A DNA stretch of 64,000 nucleotides from Algoriphagus iocasae (GCF_014206875.1 NZ_JACIJO010000002.1:930001-994000); one strand, 5' to 3'; counted from the stretch's first letter, positions 28,533 to 39,022 are shown. The notes: a model not told the origin generated them from the letters alone. Translations and numbers: made by a program.

Positions 28533-28574
28533 TTCGACGTACACCCGGGTTGATCAGTTTACCAAGCCAATAAC

Positions 28575-31163
28575 ATGATTTTAAAGAAAAGATTCTGGTA
28601 CTTTTTTACCTTATTAGCCTTCCTTGGATTGGCGATTCCACAAGCCATTGCGCAGCAAACGACCGATCTGACAAAGATCCAGGTGGATGAAATGAGCGAT
28701 ACCGAAGTTCAGGAATTGCTTAACCGGTCTGCTGAAGCAGGACTTTCTATTGAGGAGTTTTTACGAATGGCGGAGATGCAAGGAATGCCGGCTTCGGAAG
28801 TTTCCAAGTTAAAAGCCAGAATTTCAACATTGGATTTGGGACAATCCGGCACCAAACGTTCTGGAGAAGCTTCCAAAAGAGATCCGAGAAAGCAGGCAGA
28901 TTTTGACCTGATTATGGATGGGATCTATCAACCACAGGCAAATTTTGAAGAAGTTGATACTGAAAACCAAATTTTTGGAACCTCTTTATTTTATCAGAGA
29001 AACAGAAGGTTAAGCTTTGAGCCGAGTCTAAATCAAGCAACTCCAGACAGTTATATTATTGGCCCTGGAGATATGCTTTATGTGGATATCTATGGCCAGT
29101 CTGAGCAATATTATGAAGCAACCGTCAATCCGGATGGATTTGTCCTTTTGGATAATATTGGACCTGTTTCTGTTTCCGGAAAAAGCATTGAAGAAGCCAC
29201 TGGAATCATTAAAAACCGGGTTGGAAGATATTACACTGGGTTGAATGGAAGTAATCCTACTACTTTCCTGAAAGTGACACTCGGAAACGTCCGAACGATC
29301 AAAGTTCATATCCTTGGGGAAGTGAGATTGCCGGGAACCTTTACTTTGAGTGCATTTTCGACAGTTTTTAACGCGCTTTATGCCGCTGGTGGTCCAAATG
29401 CCAATGGTACCATGAGAGCCATCAAGTTGGTAAGAAATAACAAAACTATCGCTGAGATAGATGTTTACGAGTTACTGATCAAAGGAACAGCAGACTTGGA
29501 AATGCAATTGCAGGATCAGGATGTGATTTTGGTTTCGCCATTTTTGGCCCGAGCCAAAATCAAAGGCGAAATAAAGCGTCCAATGACATTTGAAATTGCT
29601 CCAGAAGATACTTTTGAGGATTTATTGGAATATGCAGGTGGATTTACTGACGAGGCTTTCAAAGACCGCGTCGCGATTTCCAGAATCACCGGAAACCAGC
29701 GTTCTGTCTCTGATGTTTACCAAAATCAATTCAATTTATTCTTGTTAAAAGGAGGCGATGAAATTACTGTTCAGCGCATCTTGAATCGTTATTCAAACCG
29801 AGTTCAGATCAAAGGAGCAGTTTACCGTGAAGGCACTTTTGCTTTGTCCGAAGGACTGACATTATCACAATTAGTGAAAAATGCCGAAGGTTTGAGAGGC
29901 GATGCGTACACTTCTCAGGCAAGTATTTTGAGAACCAAAGAGGACCTGAGTACAGAAATGATTCAGGTGGACCTGAAGTCAATTCTAGACGGAACGGCGC
30001 AAGATATTCCATTGCAAAGAGAGGATGTGGTCAGAATTGCCAGCATTTATGACATCAACAATGAGAAATATGTGCAGATCCTAGGTGAGGTAAAAAGACC
30101 TGGGGTTTATCCTTATTCCCGAACCATGAAAGTGGAGGAACTGATCATCATGGCGGGAGGCCTTCAGGAATCAGCCAATACGCAGGACATCGAAATTGCC
30201 AGAAGATTGGAAGATGCAGATTTGGGAACTCTCTCAGAAATTATCCCAGCGCAGGTAAATGCCGACCTTTCTTTCAACCCTGATGGGAAAGTTCTTCAGC
30301 CTTATGATCAGGTGATCGTCAGAAAGAGAGCTAATTTCAACATGCAAAAATTAGTGGCTGTTGAAGGTCAAGTGAATTCTCCGGGGATTTTTGCGATCCA
30401 AACCAGCCAGGAACGGATTTCTGATCTAGTTAATAGAGCAGGTGGATTGAACCAATTTGCTTATTCAAAAGGAGCGACTTTGATCCGTAGAACTGAATTT
30501 TTCAATACCGAATCGGAGCAATTGCGAAGACAGAGAAATCTGGAGGAATTGCGCATGAAGCTAATGGAAGATCCTAATAATTCTGAAGCGCAGGAGGAAT
30601 TGCTGAATAGACTATTTAAAGACCTTCCAAAAGAAAAAAACTCTCCAGTAGACACTCAACTGGCACAATCCAAAAAGGAATCGCTTGATCAGATTGCTTC
30701 AGAAACGCCAGGTTTTGCTGTGAAAATCAAAGAAACGGAAGCAGTAGCTATTGATTTGGAAGCAATCATCAAAAATCCTGGATCTGAGGATGACTTATTA
30801 TTAGAAGAAGGAGATATTCTTTCGGTGCCGAAGCTGTTGCAAACAGTAAGAATGCGTGGCGATGTAGTTTATCCAACGACGCTAAGACATGAATCCAACA
30901 GAGGCTTGAAGCATTATATCAATGGAGCTGGAGGTTTTGAAAGAAGAGCGAACCGTAAGCAAACTTACGTGGTCTATGCCAATGGGGCAGTAAAGCGTAC
31001 CAAAGGATTTTTGGGCATTCGAAATTATCCTCCGGTAGAACCAGGAGCTGAGGTAATTGTGCCGACCAAAGGACCTCGAGTTCCACTTCGTCTCGGTGAG
31101 ATTGTGGGCATCACGACAGGTTTGGCAACATTAGGACTGGTTATTTCTCAAATCAACTGGTAA
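28575..31163 (+). CDS. SLBB-domain polysaccharide export protein (Wza-like)
   Basis: The 862-residue protein has a signal peptide (LLAFLGLAIPQAIAQQ), then a polysaccharide export domain around 155-240 (SYIIGPGDMLYVDIYGQ) and several SLBB domains, each opening with a pattern like VHILGEVRLPGTFTLS, VQIKGAVYREGTFALS, VQILGEVKRPGVYPYS and VAVEGQVNSPGIFAIQ. It should form the periplasm-spanning and outer-membrane channel for polysaccharide export. It is much longer than Wza of E. coli (~380 residues), as is usual in Bacteroidota. The Wzz gene overlaps its stop by one base (TAATG). Confidence 0.93.
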   Translation: MILKKRFWYFFTLLAFLGLAIPQAIAQQTTDLTKIQVDEMSDTEVQELLNRSAEAGLSIEEFLRMAEMQGMPASEVSKLKARISTLDLGQSGTKRSGEASKRDPRKQADFDLIMDGIYQPQANFEEVDTENQIFGTSLFYQRNRRLSFEPSLNQATPDSYIIGPGDMLYVDIYGQSEQYYEATVNPDGFVLLDNIGPVSVSGKSIEEATGIIKNRVGRYYTGLNGSNPTTFLKVTLGNVRTIKVHILGEVRLPGTFTLSAFSTVFNALYAAGGPNANGTMRAIKLVRNNKTIAEIDVYELLIKGTADLEMQLQDQDVILVSPFLARAKIKGEIKRPMTFEIAPEDTFEDLLEYAGGFTDEAFKDRVAISRITGNQRSVSDVYQNQFNLFLLKGGDEITVQRILNRYSNRVQIKGAVYREGTFALSEGLTLSQLVKNAEGLRGDAYTSQASILRTKEDLSTEMIQVDLKSILDGTAQDIPLQREDVVRIASIYDINNEKYVQILGEVKRPGVYPYSRTMKVEELIIMAGGLQESANTQDIEIARRLEDADLGTLSEIIPAQVNADLSFNPDGKVLQPYDQVIVRKRANFNMQKLVAVEGQVNSPGIFAIQTSQERISDLVNRAGGLNQFAYSKGATLIRRTEFFNTESEQLRRQRNLEELRMKLMEDPNNSEAQEELLNRLFKDLPKEKNSPVDTQLAQSKKESLDQIASETPGFAVKIKETEAVAIDLEAIIKNPGSEDDLLLEEGDILSVPKLLQTVRMRGDVVYPTTLRHESNRGLKHYINGAGGFERRANRKQTYVVYANGAVKRTKGFLGIRNYPPVEPGAEVIVPTKGPRVPLRLGEIVGITTGLATLGLVISQINW

Positions 31164-32230
31164 TGGCAGCAGGAAAGCATTTTTCGGATAATCAATTTAC
31201 GTTTAAAGAGGTCTTTCAGAACTTTTCTGAGTGGGTCTCCTATTATATTTCCCAGTGGAAAATCCTGATTCTGGCAGGCATTATAGGGATGGCTTTGGGA
31301 GCCTTGGTTTCGATTTTCAAAAAACCGGTCTATAACGCAAATACATCTTTTGTACTGGAAGAAGGAGATGGTGGAGGAGTTGGGCAAATGTCTGGTTTGG
31401 CTTCTTTGGTAGGAGTAAATCTGGGTTCATTGGGAAGTACCAGCGGCTTGTTTCAGGGTGATAACATCATGGAGCTCTACAAATCGGATCGTATGCTCGA
31501 TGAGGCTTTGCTAAGCCCATTCGATGAAAATCAGCTTTTGATCGATCGATTTATAGCTTTCGAGGAAATTGATAAAAAATGGGCATCGAAAGTGGATATT
31601 CCAGCAATGGATTTTTCCATTCCGAGAGAAAAATTCACGATTGCGCAGGATTCAGTGGTCAAAGAAGTGGCTAAACTGGTAAGAGATTATCAGTTGAGTG
31701 TGACCAAACCGGATCGAAAGCTTAGCATTATTCAGGTTACCGTTTCTTCAAAAGATCAGCTTTACGCCAAAGTATTTAATGAACGCTTGGTAGAAAACGT
31801 CAACGAGTTTTATAAAGAGACAAAGACTAAAAAGACCAGCGAAAACCTGACGATATTACAAACACAGGCTGATAGTGTTCGTGCTATTTTGGATCAAAGT
31901 ATTGGTGCTTATGCCTCTGCTACTGATCGCGTGCCAAATGCAAACCCATTACTTTCTGCAGCTACGATTGAAGCCAAAAAACGGCAGATTGACGTTCAGG
32001 CGACAGCTGCTGTTTACGAAGAAATCGTCAAGAATCTGGAAATAGCTAAAGTCAATCATCGAAACAATTCACCTTTGATTCAGATCATTGATTCTCCAAG
32101 ACTACCGCTAAACCGCTCCGAAATCCGCTTGGTGAAAGGGATGGTTTTTGGCTGTGCTATCGTGGGATTACTGACATTATTGTTTGTTTACTTCCGTCGC
32201 TTGTATCTAAAACATGTGCAGGAAAGCTAA
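31163..32230 (+). CDS. Wzz-type polysaccharide chain-length determinant
   Basis: The 355-residue inner-membrane protein has the Wzz topology: a first membrane helix at about 34-53 (ILILAGIIGMALGALVSIF), a long periplasmic domain with coiled-coil parts (about 60-320), a proline-containing segment IIDSPRLPLNRSE and a second membrane helix at about 325-347. It should set chain length and join the polymerase to the SLBB export channel. There is no C-terminal tyrosine-kinase domain, so the kinase, if used, lies elsewhere. Confidence 0.92.
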   Translation: MAAGKHFSDNQFTFKEVFQNFSEWVSYYISQWKILILAGIIGMALGALVSIFKKPVYNANTSFVLEEGDGGGVGQMSGLASLVGVNLGSLGSTSGLFQGDNIMELYKSDRMLDEALLSPFDENQLLIDRFIAFEEIDKKWASKVDIPAMDFSIPREKFTIAQDSVVKEVAKLVRDYQLSVTKPDRKLSIIQVTVSSKDQLYAKVFNERLVENVNEFYKETKTKKTSENLTILQTQADSVRAILDQSIGAYASATDRVPNANPLLSAATIEAKKRQIDVQATAAVYEEIVKNLEIAKVNHRNNSPLIQIIDSPRLPLNRSEIRLVKGMVFGCAIVGLLTLLFVYFRRLYLKHVQES

Positions 32231-32242
32231 AATTAAGCTGCC

Positions 32243-33532
32243 ATGTTAGAAAAACTTTCACTTCTTCCTATCGGAAACTTCATCCGAAATAAGTCCATTC
32301 AGAATTTTCTCTTTCTGGCAATAATCCAATCATCCAATGTGCTGATTTCGATTATTTCCATGCCTTTGCTAATCCAGAATATTGGAGTAGACCAATTTGG
32401 TTTGGTGAACTTAGCTTTGGCAGTGATTATTCTTTTGAATATTCTGGTTGGTTTTGGCTATAACTTAAGTGCACCTAGAGAAGTGGCTATCAATCAAAAA
32501 GACAAGACGGCACTTTCGCATCTGGTTTCCAATGTATTTTCTGCAAAGATCTTATTGGCTTCCAGTGCAGCCTTGATTATTCTCATTGCGGTCTTTGGAC
32601 TTAACTTATTCAAGGAATATCAGATCATCTTGGTGTTTTCCATTTTGATGCTTTTTTCCGAGGCAACATTACCACTTTGGTTTTTTCAGGGAATGGAAAA
32701 AATGAAGCTGATCAGCATTGCAAATATTTTTTCTAAATTACTCTTCTTGATGGGAATCGTATTATTTATTCATAGCCCAGAGCAAAGCAAGTGGGTGAAT
32801 TTTATGATGGGATTTTTTGGCTTTGGGATCAACTTATTATTGCTGGTTTATATTCATACCTATTTGGGAATCAGAGTTTATAGACCAGAGTTTTCGGCGA
32901 TTTGGAAGAGTCTCAAGGAAAATATTCTTCTTTTTTTCAGCAATTTAGCAAGCCATATTTCGATCAATGGGGGCTTGATTATTTTGAGTTTTTTCTCGGT
33001 GGCAGAGACTTTAGGAATGTACAGTTTGGCGGAGCGTGTGGTGATGGTTTTGCGGATGTTTCCTGCGATGATCATTCAGGCGATTTATCCCAATGCTTCG
33101 AAGTTGTATCAAAGTGATGAGAAAGCATTCTTTCGCTTTTTGAGAAATGTCTATTTCCGGGTTGTTGCATTTGGAGTGTTTATCGCATTGATGACTTATC
33201 TGACTGCGCCATGGACAATCCGGATTTTGGCTAGAACTGAATTGCAGGAATCAGTGACCTATCTCCAGATTTTATCTTTGGTGCCGCTTTTGGCTTGCCT
33301 TAATATTGCAAATGTCGTGATGATGCTGGTGGTAGATTTGAAAAATTTACTGTTTAAAGCTTCTTGGATGATGTGTCTGTATATGGTGATAGTTGCATCT
33401 ATTTTAACTTCTTTGTGGGGTGGGATAGGAATTTGTATCGCGATTATTTCCACTGAGATTGCTGTTTTTCTGATTTGCCTGGTTTTGTTGTTTAGAAATA
33501 ACCGAAAACTTTTTTATGGCTTTTACACCTGA
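32243..33532 (+). CDS. Wzx-type oligosaccharide flippase
   Basis: The 429-residue protein has 12-14 hydrophobic segments and the polysaccharide-transport (MATE-like) pattern: MPLLIQNIGVDQFGLVNLALAV in the first two helices and the conserved NLSAPREVAINQ in the first cytoplasmic loop. It flips undecaprenyl-linked repeat units to the periplasmic face. The next gene starts 17 nt before its end. Confidence 0.92.
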   Translation: MLEKLSLLPIGNFIRNKSIQNFLFLAIIQSSNVLISIISMPLLIQNIGVDQFGLVNLALAVIILLNILVGFGYNLSAPREVAINQKDKTALSHLVSNVFSAKILLASSAALIILIAVFGLNLFKEYQIILVFSILMLFSEATLPLWFFQGMEKMKLISIANIFSKLLFLMGIVLFIHSPEQSKWVNFMMGFFGFGINLLLLVYIHTYLGIRVYRPEFSAIWKSLKENILLFFSNLASHISINGGLIILSFFSVAETLGMYSLAERVVMVLRMFPAMIIQAIYPNASKLYQSDEKAFFRFLRNVYFRVVAFGVFIALMTYLTAPWTIRILARTELQESVTYLQILSLVPLLACLNIANVVMMLVVDLKNLLFKASWMMCLYMVIVASILTSLWGGIGICIAIISTEIAVFLICLVLLFRNNRKLFYGFYT

Positions 33533-34451
33533 TCCTTCGGTTGCAATTATACTGGTAAACTGGAATGGGTTTGACTTTACAGCTGCCTGTCTGGAATCCC
33601 TTCGGAAAGTAGAATTTCCGGACTTCAAAATCATTTTAGTGGATAATGCCTCTGAAAACTCAGAGGGAAAAAAGCTGTTATCCACATTTCCAGAAATAAT
33701 ATTAATTGAGAATAAGGAAAATTTAGGTTTTGCCGGAGGCAATAATGTTGGGATAGTAAAAGCATTGGAAGACGGTTATTCACATATTATGTTGCTGAAT
33801 AATGATACTGAAGTAGAACCTGATTTCTTGGGAGAAATGATGAGAAAGTTTCAATCAGGAGGAAATTTGGGAGTAGTTCAGCCTTTGATTACTTTTTTGA
33901 ATGACAAGGATAAAATATGGTCTGCTGGAGGGAAATGGAATTCACTTTTGGGGAGAGCAATTACCTTAGGAGATAGAAAACAATTGGATGAATACCTTCC
34001 TGAAGATGTTCCATTAGATTGGGCGACAGGTTGCTGCATGTTGATCAGTCGAGAGGCTTTGCTGGCGGCGGGTCTGCTCAACGAAAGTTATTTTGCCTAT
34101 TTTGAAGATGTGGATTGGTCCCAGAGATTTCGGCAAAAAGGATTTGAAATTGCTTTGGCTGCAAAGGCTTTGGTATACCATGAAGCTGGGGCTTCATCTA
34201 AAAAGAAACATGCAGAAGGAACACTTAGCCCAAGAGTGTTTTATTTTCATGTCAGAAATCAGTTCTATCTCATCCGAGGAAGCCAAAAGGGGATTTCCTT
34301 CCTTTTTTCTGTAGGCTATCATTGCATCCGGTTTTCACTTTGGATGGCTTATTTTTGTTTGAGAGGAAGATTTCAAAAGCTAAAATCAGTCGCAAAAGGA
34401 TTGAGAGATGGCTTGACTAATCCATTAGAAAAAGCTCCTATATGGCCTTGA
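33516..34451 (+). CDS. Family 2 glycosyltransferase
   Basis: The 311-residue GT-A enzyme has the GT2 start VAIILVNWNGFDFTAACLESL, the nucleotide-sugar site LVDNASENSEG, the metal-binding region LLNNDTEVEPDFL and the acceptor-side motif FAYFEDVDWSQR. This resembles rhamnosyl-transferase-like (WcaA/RfbF type) members. C-terminal hydrophobic stretches near 255-285 suggest membrane association. It overlaps the flippase gene by 17 nt and the polymerase gene by 10 nt. Confidence 0.93.
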   Translation: MAFTPDPSVAIILVNWNGFDFTAACLESLRKVEFPDFKIILVDNASENSEGKKLLSTFPEIILIENKENLGFAGGNNVGIVKALEDGYSHIMLLNNDTEVEPDFLGEMMRKFQSGGNLGVVQPLITFLNDKDKIWSAGGKWNSLLGRAITLGDRKQLDEYLPEDVPLDWATGCCMLISREALLAAGLLNESYFAYFEDVDWSQRFRQKGFEIALAAKALVYHEAGASSKKKHAEGTLSPRVFYFHVRNQFYLIRGSQKGISFLFSVGYHCIRFSLWMAYFCLRGRFQKLKSVAKGLRDGLTNPLEKAPIWP

Positions 34452-35845
34452 TATTTTTCATAATGATCGTTTTCGTGGTTGCTGCCGGTTTATTTTGGGC
34501 AGTCCAGGAAATGGTATTTAAGGGAAATTGGAAGTATTTCATCTTCTTTTTGATTGGGTTTTTGCCTTTTTACATCACCACTCTAAGTCTTGTATATCTA
34601 GCTACTGGATCCAGTGCTTTGGTGGGCATCTTTCAGGTCATCAAAGAAATGGTTGTCCTCATGGCTCTGTTTTCATTTTTGCTTTATCAGCGAAAGATTT
34701 TTGACTACCCATTTCGATTCCAGGCCACGGATTGGTTCTTCTTTGGATTTCTATGCTTGGCGGCAGTTTATCTGATTTTACCTCTTGGGCAAGCATCTTT
34801 CCTAAACAAAGCCTTGTATTTCAAAGGGATTTTGATTCCTGGAATCGTCTATTTTCTAGGGAGAAATAGTCGTTTTAGCATGAGTGAAATCCGTGGATTA
34901 TTCCAGATGATATTCTTGATTGCAATCGGAGCTTTTCTGGTCAACTTATTCGAAAACTATTTGCTCCAAGCGCATTTACAACAGTTTACAGGTTATGCGC
35001 TGTACAATCATGCCATCAATGATATTGATCCAACAGGAAATTTTGGATTGACTTGGACATTCGAAACCCAAGCCGTCACCAAACGATTGGCAAGTTTCTT
35101 TTCCGATCCATTGGAAATGGCCAGTTCGGTTTTGATGGGTTTTGCAGCAGGGCTGATTTGGTTTTTGACCAGCAAGAAAGAGTACAATTGGTTTTATGTG
35201 TTGGTGATGATGTGCTCAATGGGGAGTTTGGTTTTTTCTGCTTCTAGGGCTGCTTTTGGAGCATTCTTCCTGATGATTTTCTTTCTGGCATTAGTGTTTG
35301 GCCTATATAAATTAATCGCTGCTGGATTTTTGAGCCTTTTGGCTTTTGCAGTATATGTGGTGTTTTTCGCTTCGGATGACTTCTACTTTTTTGTGGTGGA
35401 TACCATTACGTTTGAAAACACTTCCAGTGTGGGACATGTGGTGGAATGGCTTTTGGCCTTGGATTCTATGGTTGGAAATCCCCTTGGAATCGGACTAGCG
35501 ATGAGTGGAAATGCTGGAAGCGTATCTGATGATTTGAGAGTGGGTGGAGAAAATCAGTTTTTGATCTACGGGGTCCAGTTGGGCTGGCTAGGCATGATTT
35601 TGTATGTATTGACCTTGGCTTCGGCAGTAATTATAAGTTTGCGGGTGTTTTATAGAACAGAAAATTTAATGGAGGCCCGAATTGCTTTTGTCGCGGCTGC
35701 AGTAAAAGTAGGATTGCTGCTTCCTTTATTTACCGCAAATGCTGAAATGTATACCTATGTTGCCTGGACCACCTGGTGGATGGCAGGATATTCTGTTCAT
35801 GCATACAGTAGATTGAAAACTCATGAAGAATTAAGCGTAGCATGA
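34442..35845 (+). CDS. Wzy-like O-antigen polymerase/ligase
   Basis: The 467-residue protein has about 11-12 membrane segments and the Wzy/WaaL-type architecture, with an arginine-bearing stretch (SASRAAFGAFFLM) after a hydrophobic run and a large loop around residues 160-210. It would polymerise repeat units in the periplasm. Sequence conservation in this family is low and the call rests on topology and on position between flippase and glycosyltransferase genes. Confidence 0.82.
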   Translation: MALIFFIMIVFVVAAGLFWAVQEMVFKGNWKYFIFFLIGFLPFYITTLSLVYLATGSSALVGIFQVIKEMVVLMALFSFLLYQRKIFDYPFRFQATDWFFFGFLCLAAVYLILPLGQASFLNKALYFKGILIPGIVYFLGRNSRFSMSEIRGLFQMIFLIAIGAFLVNLFENYLLQAHLQQFTGYALYNHAINDIDPTGNFGLTWTFETQAVTKRLASFFSDPLEMASSVLMGFAAGLIWFLTSKKEYNWFYVLVMMCSMGSLVFSASRAAFGAFFLMIFFLALVFGLYKLIAAGFLSLLAFAVYVVFFASDDFYFFVVDTITFENTSSVGHVVEWLLALDSMVGNPLGIGLAMSGNAGSVSDDLRVGGENQFLIYGVQLGWLGMILYVLTLASAVIISLRVFYRTENLMEARIAFVAAAVKVGLLLPLFTANAEMYTYVAWTTWWMAGYSVHAYSRLKTHEELSVA

Positions 35846-36972
35846 AAGTACTTTTAGACCTTCAATATTTGAATGTGGCCACCACAGGGATCAAAACCTA
35901 TATGATGGAATTGGCTAAAGCTGCAAAGACTTATCCACATCCTGATATTGAATGGATTTTCACTCATGATCCGATAGAACAGGCTGCTGATCATACTTTT
36001 AAGAACCCATCTTCAAAATTCCAACGCTTGAATTACCATTTGGATTACTTCCGTTGGAAAGAGTTTCAGCTACCTGATTTGGTCAAAAAGCACCAGCCAG
36101 ATGTGTTGATATGTCCGGATTTTGTTTCTCCGGCTGCTTCACTTTCCTGCCGCAGAATGACGGTTTTACACGATGCTTTTTTCTGGCAAATGCCTCAAAA
36201 TTATCCTCGCTGGTGGAGAAAGTATTTTCTTAATTTGATCCGAAAGGGGCTAAAGGAAAAAACGGAAATCATCACTACAACTTCCTATTCAAAGAAGGCA
36301 CTTCAGAAGCATTTGGGTGAGGAACTGCCGATACATGTTGTGTATCAAAGCCCCAAAAGCCTGACTTCCAGAATGGATAAGGGAATCATCACAAGAAATA
36401 ATTTGGATCAATCTCCTTATTTCTTCCATTTGGGCACTTTCGACAAGCGGAAGAATCTACCTGTTTTGGTTCAAGCTTTTAAGACCTTTCTGGAAAAAGA
36501 AAACAAAGATTTTAAGTTGGTTTTGGCCGGAGGCCCAGGTCAAAGTAATCAGATGAATGATTTTCCCATTGTGGAAAAACTAGTTTCAGATTTGGGATTG
36601 CAAGACCGGGTGATTTTGCCGGGTTATGTAAAAGATGAGGAAATTATCGCCTTGTATCAGCATGCATTTGGGTACGTATTTCCCTCAGAAAATGAAGGTT
36701 TTGGAATTCCGATTTTAGAGGCAATGGGTTTTGGAATTCCGGTGATTCATTCCGATCAAGCCGCATTAATTGAGGTTTCCGATGGAGCCGGTCTCATCGC
36801 CAAAACTGGAGATGCCTCTGATTTGGCAGAAAAAATGATACTTTTGGGCCGGGATAAATCGTTGCGAGAGGATTTGATTCAAAAAGGACTTTTCCGAAGA
36901 GATTATTTTTCCCCTCAAAAATTTCTACAAGATTTTCAGCAGCTGATTTTAGATGCTGCTCCTACATTATGA
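35842..36972 (+). CDS. Family 4 glycosyltransferase
   Basis: The 376-residue GT-B enzyme starts MKVLLDLQYLNVATTGIKTYM, a GT4 acceptor-domain pattern. The C-terminal domain has FHLGTFDKRKNLPVLVQAF, LVLAGGPGQ and the E-x7-E catalytic element in ENEGFGIPILEAMGFG. It extends the lipid-linked oligosaccharide in the cytoplasm with an unknown sugar. Overlaps both neighbours by 4 nt. Confidence 0.93.
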   Translation: MKVLLDLQYLNVATTGIKTYMMELAKAAKTYPHPDIEWIFTHDPIEQAADHTFKNPSSKFQRLNYHLDYFRWKEFQLPDLVKKHQPDVLICPDFVSPAASLSCRRMTVLHDAFFWQMPQNYPRWWRKYFLNLIRKGLKEKTEIITTTSYSKKALQKHLGEELPIHVVYQSPKSLTSRMDKGIITRNNLDQSPYFFHLGTFDKRKNLPVLVQAFKTFLEKENKDFKLVLAGGPGQSNQMNDFPIVEKLVSDLGLQDRVILPGYVKDEEIIALYQHAFGYVFPSENEGFGIPILEAMGFGIPVIHSDQAALIEVSDGAGLIAKTGDASDLAEKMILLGRDKSLREDLIQKGLFRRDYFSPQKFLQDFQQLILDAAPTL

Positions 36973-37865
36973 GGCAAATTGTTTGTCCGGTCTGTCATTC
37001 AACCCCAACCTTTCCGAATCCGGAAGAATTTACAATGGTTAGTTGCACGCAATGTCGGGTAAAATGGACCTATATTTCTTCTGATCTAGATTCAGATTCT
37101 TTGTACGAGGATGAGGTTTATGCTGTGGTGGATAACCGCGAGTCTATTTTCGAGAAAATCATTTTTAGAGAGGCTGAAAAGGTCCTAAAAAAAGCAAAGC
37201 GTATTTACCCAGATTTAAAGAGTTTGCTGGATTTTGGCTGTGGAAAAGGTCAGTTTTTGCATGTTGCAAAACGATTGGGTTTATCCACATTTGGAATAGA
37301 AACAGCCGAAAAAAGAGCGCAATTCGCGAGAGAAAAATACCTCCTTGAAGTAAAGAATGAGTTTTACCGAAAGGGAAAAATTGAATCGGGGAATTTTGAT
37401 TTTATAACCTTAAATCACGTATTGGAGCATCTTCCAGATCCCATGGGTTTATTGGAGGAGCTATTGGATCAAAATTTATCCCAAGACGGATTGGCTTATA
37501 TTGAAGTGCCAAGAGCCGATTCCTGGCAAGCAGGGATTGCGGGAAAAGACTGGATGCATTGGGATATTCCAAAGCATTTGACTCATTGGGGCGAAGAAAA
37601 CCTTGTTTCTGAAATGGAGAAAATTGGCTATCAAAAAGTTGGAGATAGAAGATTTTCCATTCATTTGGGAGTTTTGGGAATGCTTCAATCATTGATGTCA
37701 AAAGTTGGTTTTAAGGACCATTTGATATTAAGATTAAAGCGGAAAAAGACTATAGGGCTAATGGCACTTGTTGTCTTTTTTATGCCTTTTGCATTCCTTT
37801 TTGAAGGGCTTTCTACCATATCAAATAAGTCGGGAATTCTTGGAGTTTATTTTAAAAAGAAATGA
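36969..37865 (+). CDS. SAM-dependent methyltransferase with N-terminal zinc ribbon
   Basis: The 298-residue protein opens with a zinc-ribbon-like pair, C-P-V-C at residues 6-9 and C-T-Q-C at about 27-30. The class I methyltransferase domain follows, with SAM motif I LLDFGCGKGQFL, acidic residue in FGIETAEK and post-I motif FITLNHVLEHLPDP. C-terminal residues ~250-290 are hydrophobic. This build is common in polysaccharide clusters, where the enzyme probably methylates a sugar or a chain end, the latter serving as a chain-stop signal in some systems (inference). Confidence 0.9.
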   Translation: MRQIVCPVCHSTPTFPNPEEFTMVSCTQCRVKWTYISSDLDSDSLYEDEVYAVVDNRESIFEKIIFREAEKVLKKAKRIYPDLKSLLDFGCGKGQFLHVAKRLGLSTFGIETAEKRAQFAREKYLLEVKNEFYRKGKIESGNFDFITLNHVLEHLPDPMGLLEELLDQNLSQDGLAYIEVPRADSWQAGIAGKDWMHWDIPKHLTHWGEENLVSEMEKIGYQKVGDRRFSIHLGVLGMLQSLMSKVGFKDHLILRLKRKKTIGLMALVVFFMPFAFLFEGLSTISNKSGILGVYFKKK

Positions 37866-39022
37866 AAAAATCCAGAAACGTACTTTTTCTTCAGAGTAGT
37901 TCTGAGCTGTATGGTTCTGGAAAAATCATTTATCAGGTTTTGAAAATCTATCGGGAGGAAGGCTTCAATCCGGTGGTTGTTTTGACTGGAGAAGGACCAT
38001 TGGCAGATTTGCTGGAAGAAGAAGGTTTTGAAATCAAGATTCAGAATCTTGGTATCCTTCGCAGAAAATATGTCAATGTCAAAGGACTTATCAACAGGTT
38101 TGGTAAAAAGCTGAAAGCATATCGTTTTTTGGATAAACTTCACGAGGAGTTTCATTTTGAACTTGTCTATTCCAATACCTTGGCGGTGATTGTTGGGTCA
38201 TATTGGGCGAGCAAAAACAAGCTGCCCCATATTTGGCATATCCATGAAATATTATTGGGGCCAAAGCCATTAGTGAAATTACTTCGCTCCATGCTTGATA
38301 AAGGAACTCCAATACCTATTGTGGTTTCTGAAGCAGTCAGAAGACATTGGTCAGGCATGTTGGAAGTTTCAAAACCGGAAGTTATCCACAATGGAATTCC
38401 TTATCAGGAGTATTTAAAGCAAGTTTCACAGGCAAAATCGAAAATCGGATTGCCTGTGGATAAGTTGATCGTGACTATGGTGGGAAGAATCAATCCTGGC
38501 AAGGGGCAACTGTTTTTTTTGGAAATGGCCAGAGCAATTTTGAAGACTTATCCACATTGTTATTTTGTGTTGGTTGGAGATCCATTTCCCGGCTATGAAT
38601 CAATCCATGAGGAAATTAAATCCGTAATTCAGGCCGCGGACCTCTCAGGAAATGTGGTGGACTTAGGTTTTCGTACGGATATAGAGACAATATTGTCTGC
38701 GACTGATATCTTTGTCCTTCCATCGATTATGCCGGATTCATTTCCTACTGTGATTTTAGAAGCAATGGCATCTGGATTGCCGGTAATTGCCACGAAGTCT
38801 GGAGGTGCGGAGGAAATGGTGACAGAAGGTGAAACCGGATTTTTGATTCCGATCGGAAATGTAGAAAAAGGGACAGCCGCTTTGGAACGGTTAATACAAA
38901 GCGAAACCCTTCGAATAAAGATGGGAGAAGCAGGTAGAGAAAAAGTTTTACGTGAGTATAGTTTTGAACAGTTTAGCAACAAAATCAAAAACCACTTATG
39001 GCGACAAATAAAAGGAAACTGA
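37862..39022 (+). CDS. Family 4 glycosyltransferase
   Basis: The 386-residue GT-B enzyme has the N-terminal loop LQSSSELYGSGKIIYQVL and the C-terminal donor domain with VTMVGRINPGKGQLFFLEM, FVLVGDPFPGYE and the element DSFPTVILEAMASGLPVIA. The glycine-serine-rich loop suggests retaining transfer from a nucleotide sugar. It overlaps the methyltransferase gene by 4 nt and the next gene by 25 nt. Confidence 0.93.
   Translation: MKKSRNVLFLQSSSELYGSGKIIYQVLKIYREEGFNPVVVLTGEGPLADLLEEEGFEIKIQNLGILRRKYVNVKGLINRFGKKLKAYRFLDKLHEEFHFELVYSNTLAVIVGSYWASKNKLPHIWHIHEILLGPKPLVKLLRSMLDKGTPIPIVVSEAVRRHWSGMLEVSKPEVIHNGIPYQEYLKQVSQAKSKIGLPVDKLIVTMVGRINPGKGQLFFLEMARAILKTYPHCYFVLVGDPFPGYESIHEEIKSVIQAADLSGNVVDLGFRTDIETILSATDIFVLPSIMPDSFPTVILEAMASGLPVIATKSGGAEEMVTEGETGFLIPIGNVEKGTAALERLIQSETLRIKMGEAGREKVLREYSFEQFSNKIKNHLWRQIKGN

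Noticed and set aside
33404..33742. 112-codon minus-strand frame across the flippase and GT2 gene junction
   Set aside because: It spans parts of two well-supported overlapping genes on the other strand and has no recognisable features.
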